Of a stretch of 22,713 nucleotides of DNA, positions 21,636 through 22,713 are shown in pieces (within the stretch, counting starts at the first letter, position 1; each line of letters starts with the position of its first letter). The notes under the pieces are model-generated. The model did no database searches. It was not told the origin of the DNA and was given only the letters and a program-made list of their open reading frames with translations. The stretch comes from a virus: positions 1-22,713 of IMG/VR virus record IMGVR_UViG_3300017951_000150; one strand, given 5' to 3'. Both the position numbers and the translations under genes were made by a program.

Positions 21636-22713
21636 ATGACTAAGATACCTAAAATAAACTTATCATCTCCTGTAAGTTCTTATCGAGTTAACTTCAATAG
21701 GCTCTTAGATTCTGTTGGTGATCTTGAGTTATTGAATACGGACTCAAGCACAACTATTGTTGCGGCTATTAATAGTGTTGATAGTAATCAGGGAACAAGA
21801 TTATCACTTACCACATCAGATAAAACAAATTTAGTTTCAGCAATTAATGAATTAGATGCTGAACTTGGTACTATTACATCAGGAGCAATGGGTACGACAG
21901 CAAGTACTGTTTCAACAGCCATTGCAGAACTTGATGGTAGATTAGACTCTATTAATAATACTCAATTAAATACACAAGATCTGTATGTTCAAGGAAATGC
22001 TCAGATCGATGGTACACTGACCGTTGATGGTGTTGTTAACTTCAAAGCTGGTTCAGCTGGATCAGTTACACTTGGTGATACTAATACAGACAATGTTGTA
22101 TTTAACGCTGATGTTAATTCACATATTATTCCAAATACAGATAACACTTATGACCTAGGTAGTTCTGGTCAAGAGTGGAGAAACCTATATGTAGACGGTA
22201 CAGCAAATATTGATAATCTAGCTGCTGATGCTGCTACAGTAATTGGCGATCTAGATGTTCAAGGTGTCACCACTTTGGATTCTGCTACTGTTGATGGTCC
22301 TTTGAGCGTAACTGGTGCATTAGATGTTACAGGAGCTTTAACATCTTCATCGAAAGCATTTACTGTTACATCAACTAAAAATCCAAGTGGTACTGATGTA
22401 AATCTTGGTGATACATTCTCTGTTGATTTAATGGACTCTGATTTAATTCAGTCTATGATCGATAGCAACTTTGGTGATTCTAGTTCAGTTTCAAGTATAC
22501 CTAATAAATTCATTGCAAATAGCAAACTAGCTAATAACTTTATTGTAATTAATGGCGTTCAATTTGATTTAGGTGATGATAGAAGCATTGACGTTTTTGA
22601 CTCTGGTAGTACTATTCCACTCATTAAATCTGTTATGAAATCGGTAGAGTCTACTGGTATTGCTTATGACTCTGCAAGAGGTGAGTTTAGCCTTGCATCT
22701 ATTCCTAATTCTA
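21636..22713 (+). CDS. Large tail fibre protein, N-terminal part; C-terminus outside the window
   Basis: From the ATG at 21636 the frame stays open for 359 codons to the right edge. The start follows the stop of the small gene by one base, with a weak GAGAAG site upstream. Residues about 38-105 hold three related helical segments (TIVAAINSVDSNQG, LVSAINELDAELG, STAIAELDGRLDS), as in fibre shafts or attachment stalks. Residues about 115-240 are short beta repeats (QIDGTLTVDGVVNFKAG, IIPNTDNTYDLGSSGQEWRN, DVQGVTTLDSATVDGPLSVT, then GALDVTGALTSS) typical of trimeric beta-structured phage fibres. The IPNTDNTYDLG.S...WRNLYVDG motif is common in marine phage tail fibres. It would be a receptor-binding or fibre-shaft protein. 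Receptor specificity would lie in the missing C-terminus. Confidence 0.82.
   Translation, partial: MTKIPKINLSSPVSSYRVNFNRLLDSVGDLELLNTDSSTTIVAAINSVDSNQGTRLSLTTSDKTNLVSAINELDAELGTITSGAMGTTASTVSTAIAELDGRLDSINNTQLNTQDLYVQGNAQIDGTLTVDGVVNFKAGSAGSVTLGDTNTDNVVFNADVNSHIIPNTDNTYDLGSSGQEWRNLYVDGTANIDNLAADAATVIGDLDVQGVTTLDSATVDGPLSVTGALDVTGALTSSSKAFTVTSTKNPSGTDVNLGDTFSVDLMDSDLIQSMIDSNFGDSSSVSSIPNKFIANSKLANNFIVINGVQFDLGDDRSIDVFDSGSTIPLIKSVMKSVESTGIAYDSARGEFSLASIPNS

Overview
The window is a late structural block of a T4-type myovirus. It is a near-continuous array of co-directional baseplate and tail genes, plus one divergent head-completion gene at the left edge. The DNA is AT-rich by eye, with intergenic gaps of about 0-50 bases and many TAATG/GTGA-type junctions. 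The genes most resemble those of T4-like phages of marine bacteria (cyanophages, pelagiphages): a DUF4815-type protein, fibre motifs built on 'TNKTL' and 'NTYDLGSSGQEWRNLYVDG', and a short gp7. Peptidoglycan hydrolases in the puncturing device fit a bacterial, probably Gram-negative, host. The exact host cannot be read from the sequence.

Layout. 1-273 (minus): 5' part of gene 4 (head completion). 274-324: divergent control region with a T4-type late promoter (TATAAATA). 325-4082: gp48-like tube cap, an enlarged gp53, and a gp27-like hub protein. 4079-9136: the cell-puncturing complex, spread over three adjacent genes: OB-fold plus lysozyme, a zinc amidase with a long N-terminal region, and a needle-type beta-helix ending in an M15 peptidase. 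A second late promoter at 9149 leads gp25, gp6 and a very short gp7. A third at 12680 leads a gp9/gp10-type attachment protein, gp8, a DUF4815-type protein, a Hint-domain protein, a tail protein, a small coiled-coil protein and the start of a large tail fibre that runs off the right edge.

How they work together. gp6, gp7, gp8, gp25 and gp53 build the wedges. The gp27-like and gp5-like proteins form the central hub, and gp48 caps it to start the tail tube. The DUF4815, fibre and attachment proteins form the periphery.

Two features stand out. First, what is one lysozyme-needle polypeptide in T4 is here three genes carrying three different peptidoglycan-cleaving domains, plus an apparently dead M15-like copy. 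Second, an intein-like Hint domain with intact key residues, but Lys at the +1 position, sits in a tail protein just before a GC-rich glycine-zipper membrane segment and a basic/aromatic C-terminal domain. This gene lies between two genes whose domains I recall as parts of one longer protein in related phages. No tRNA, CRISPR array, insertion sequence or convincing terminator was seen.
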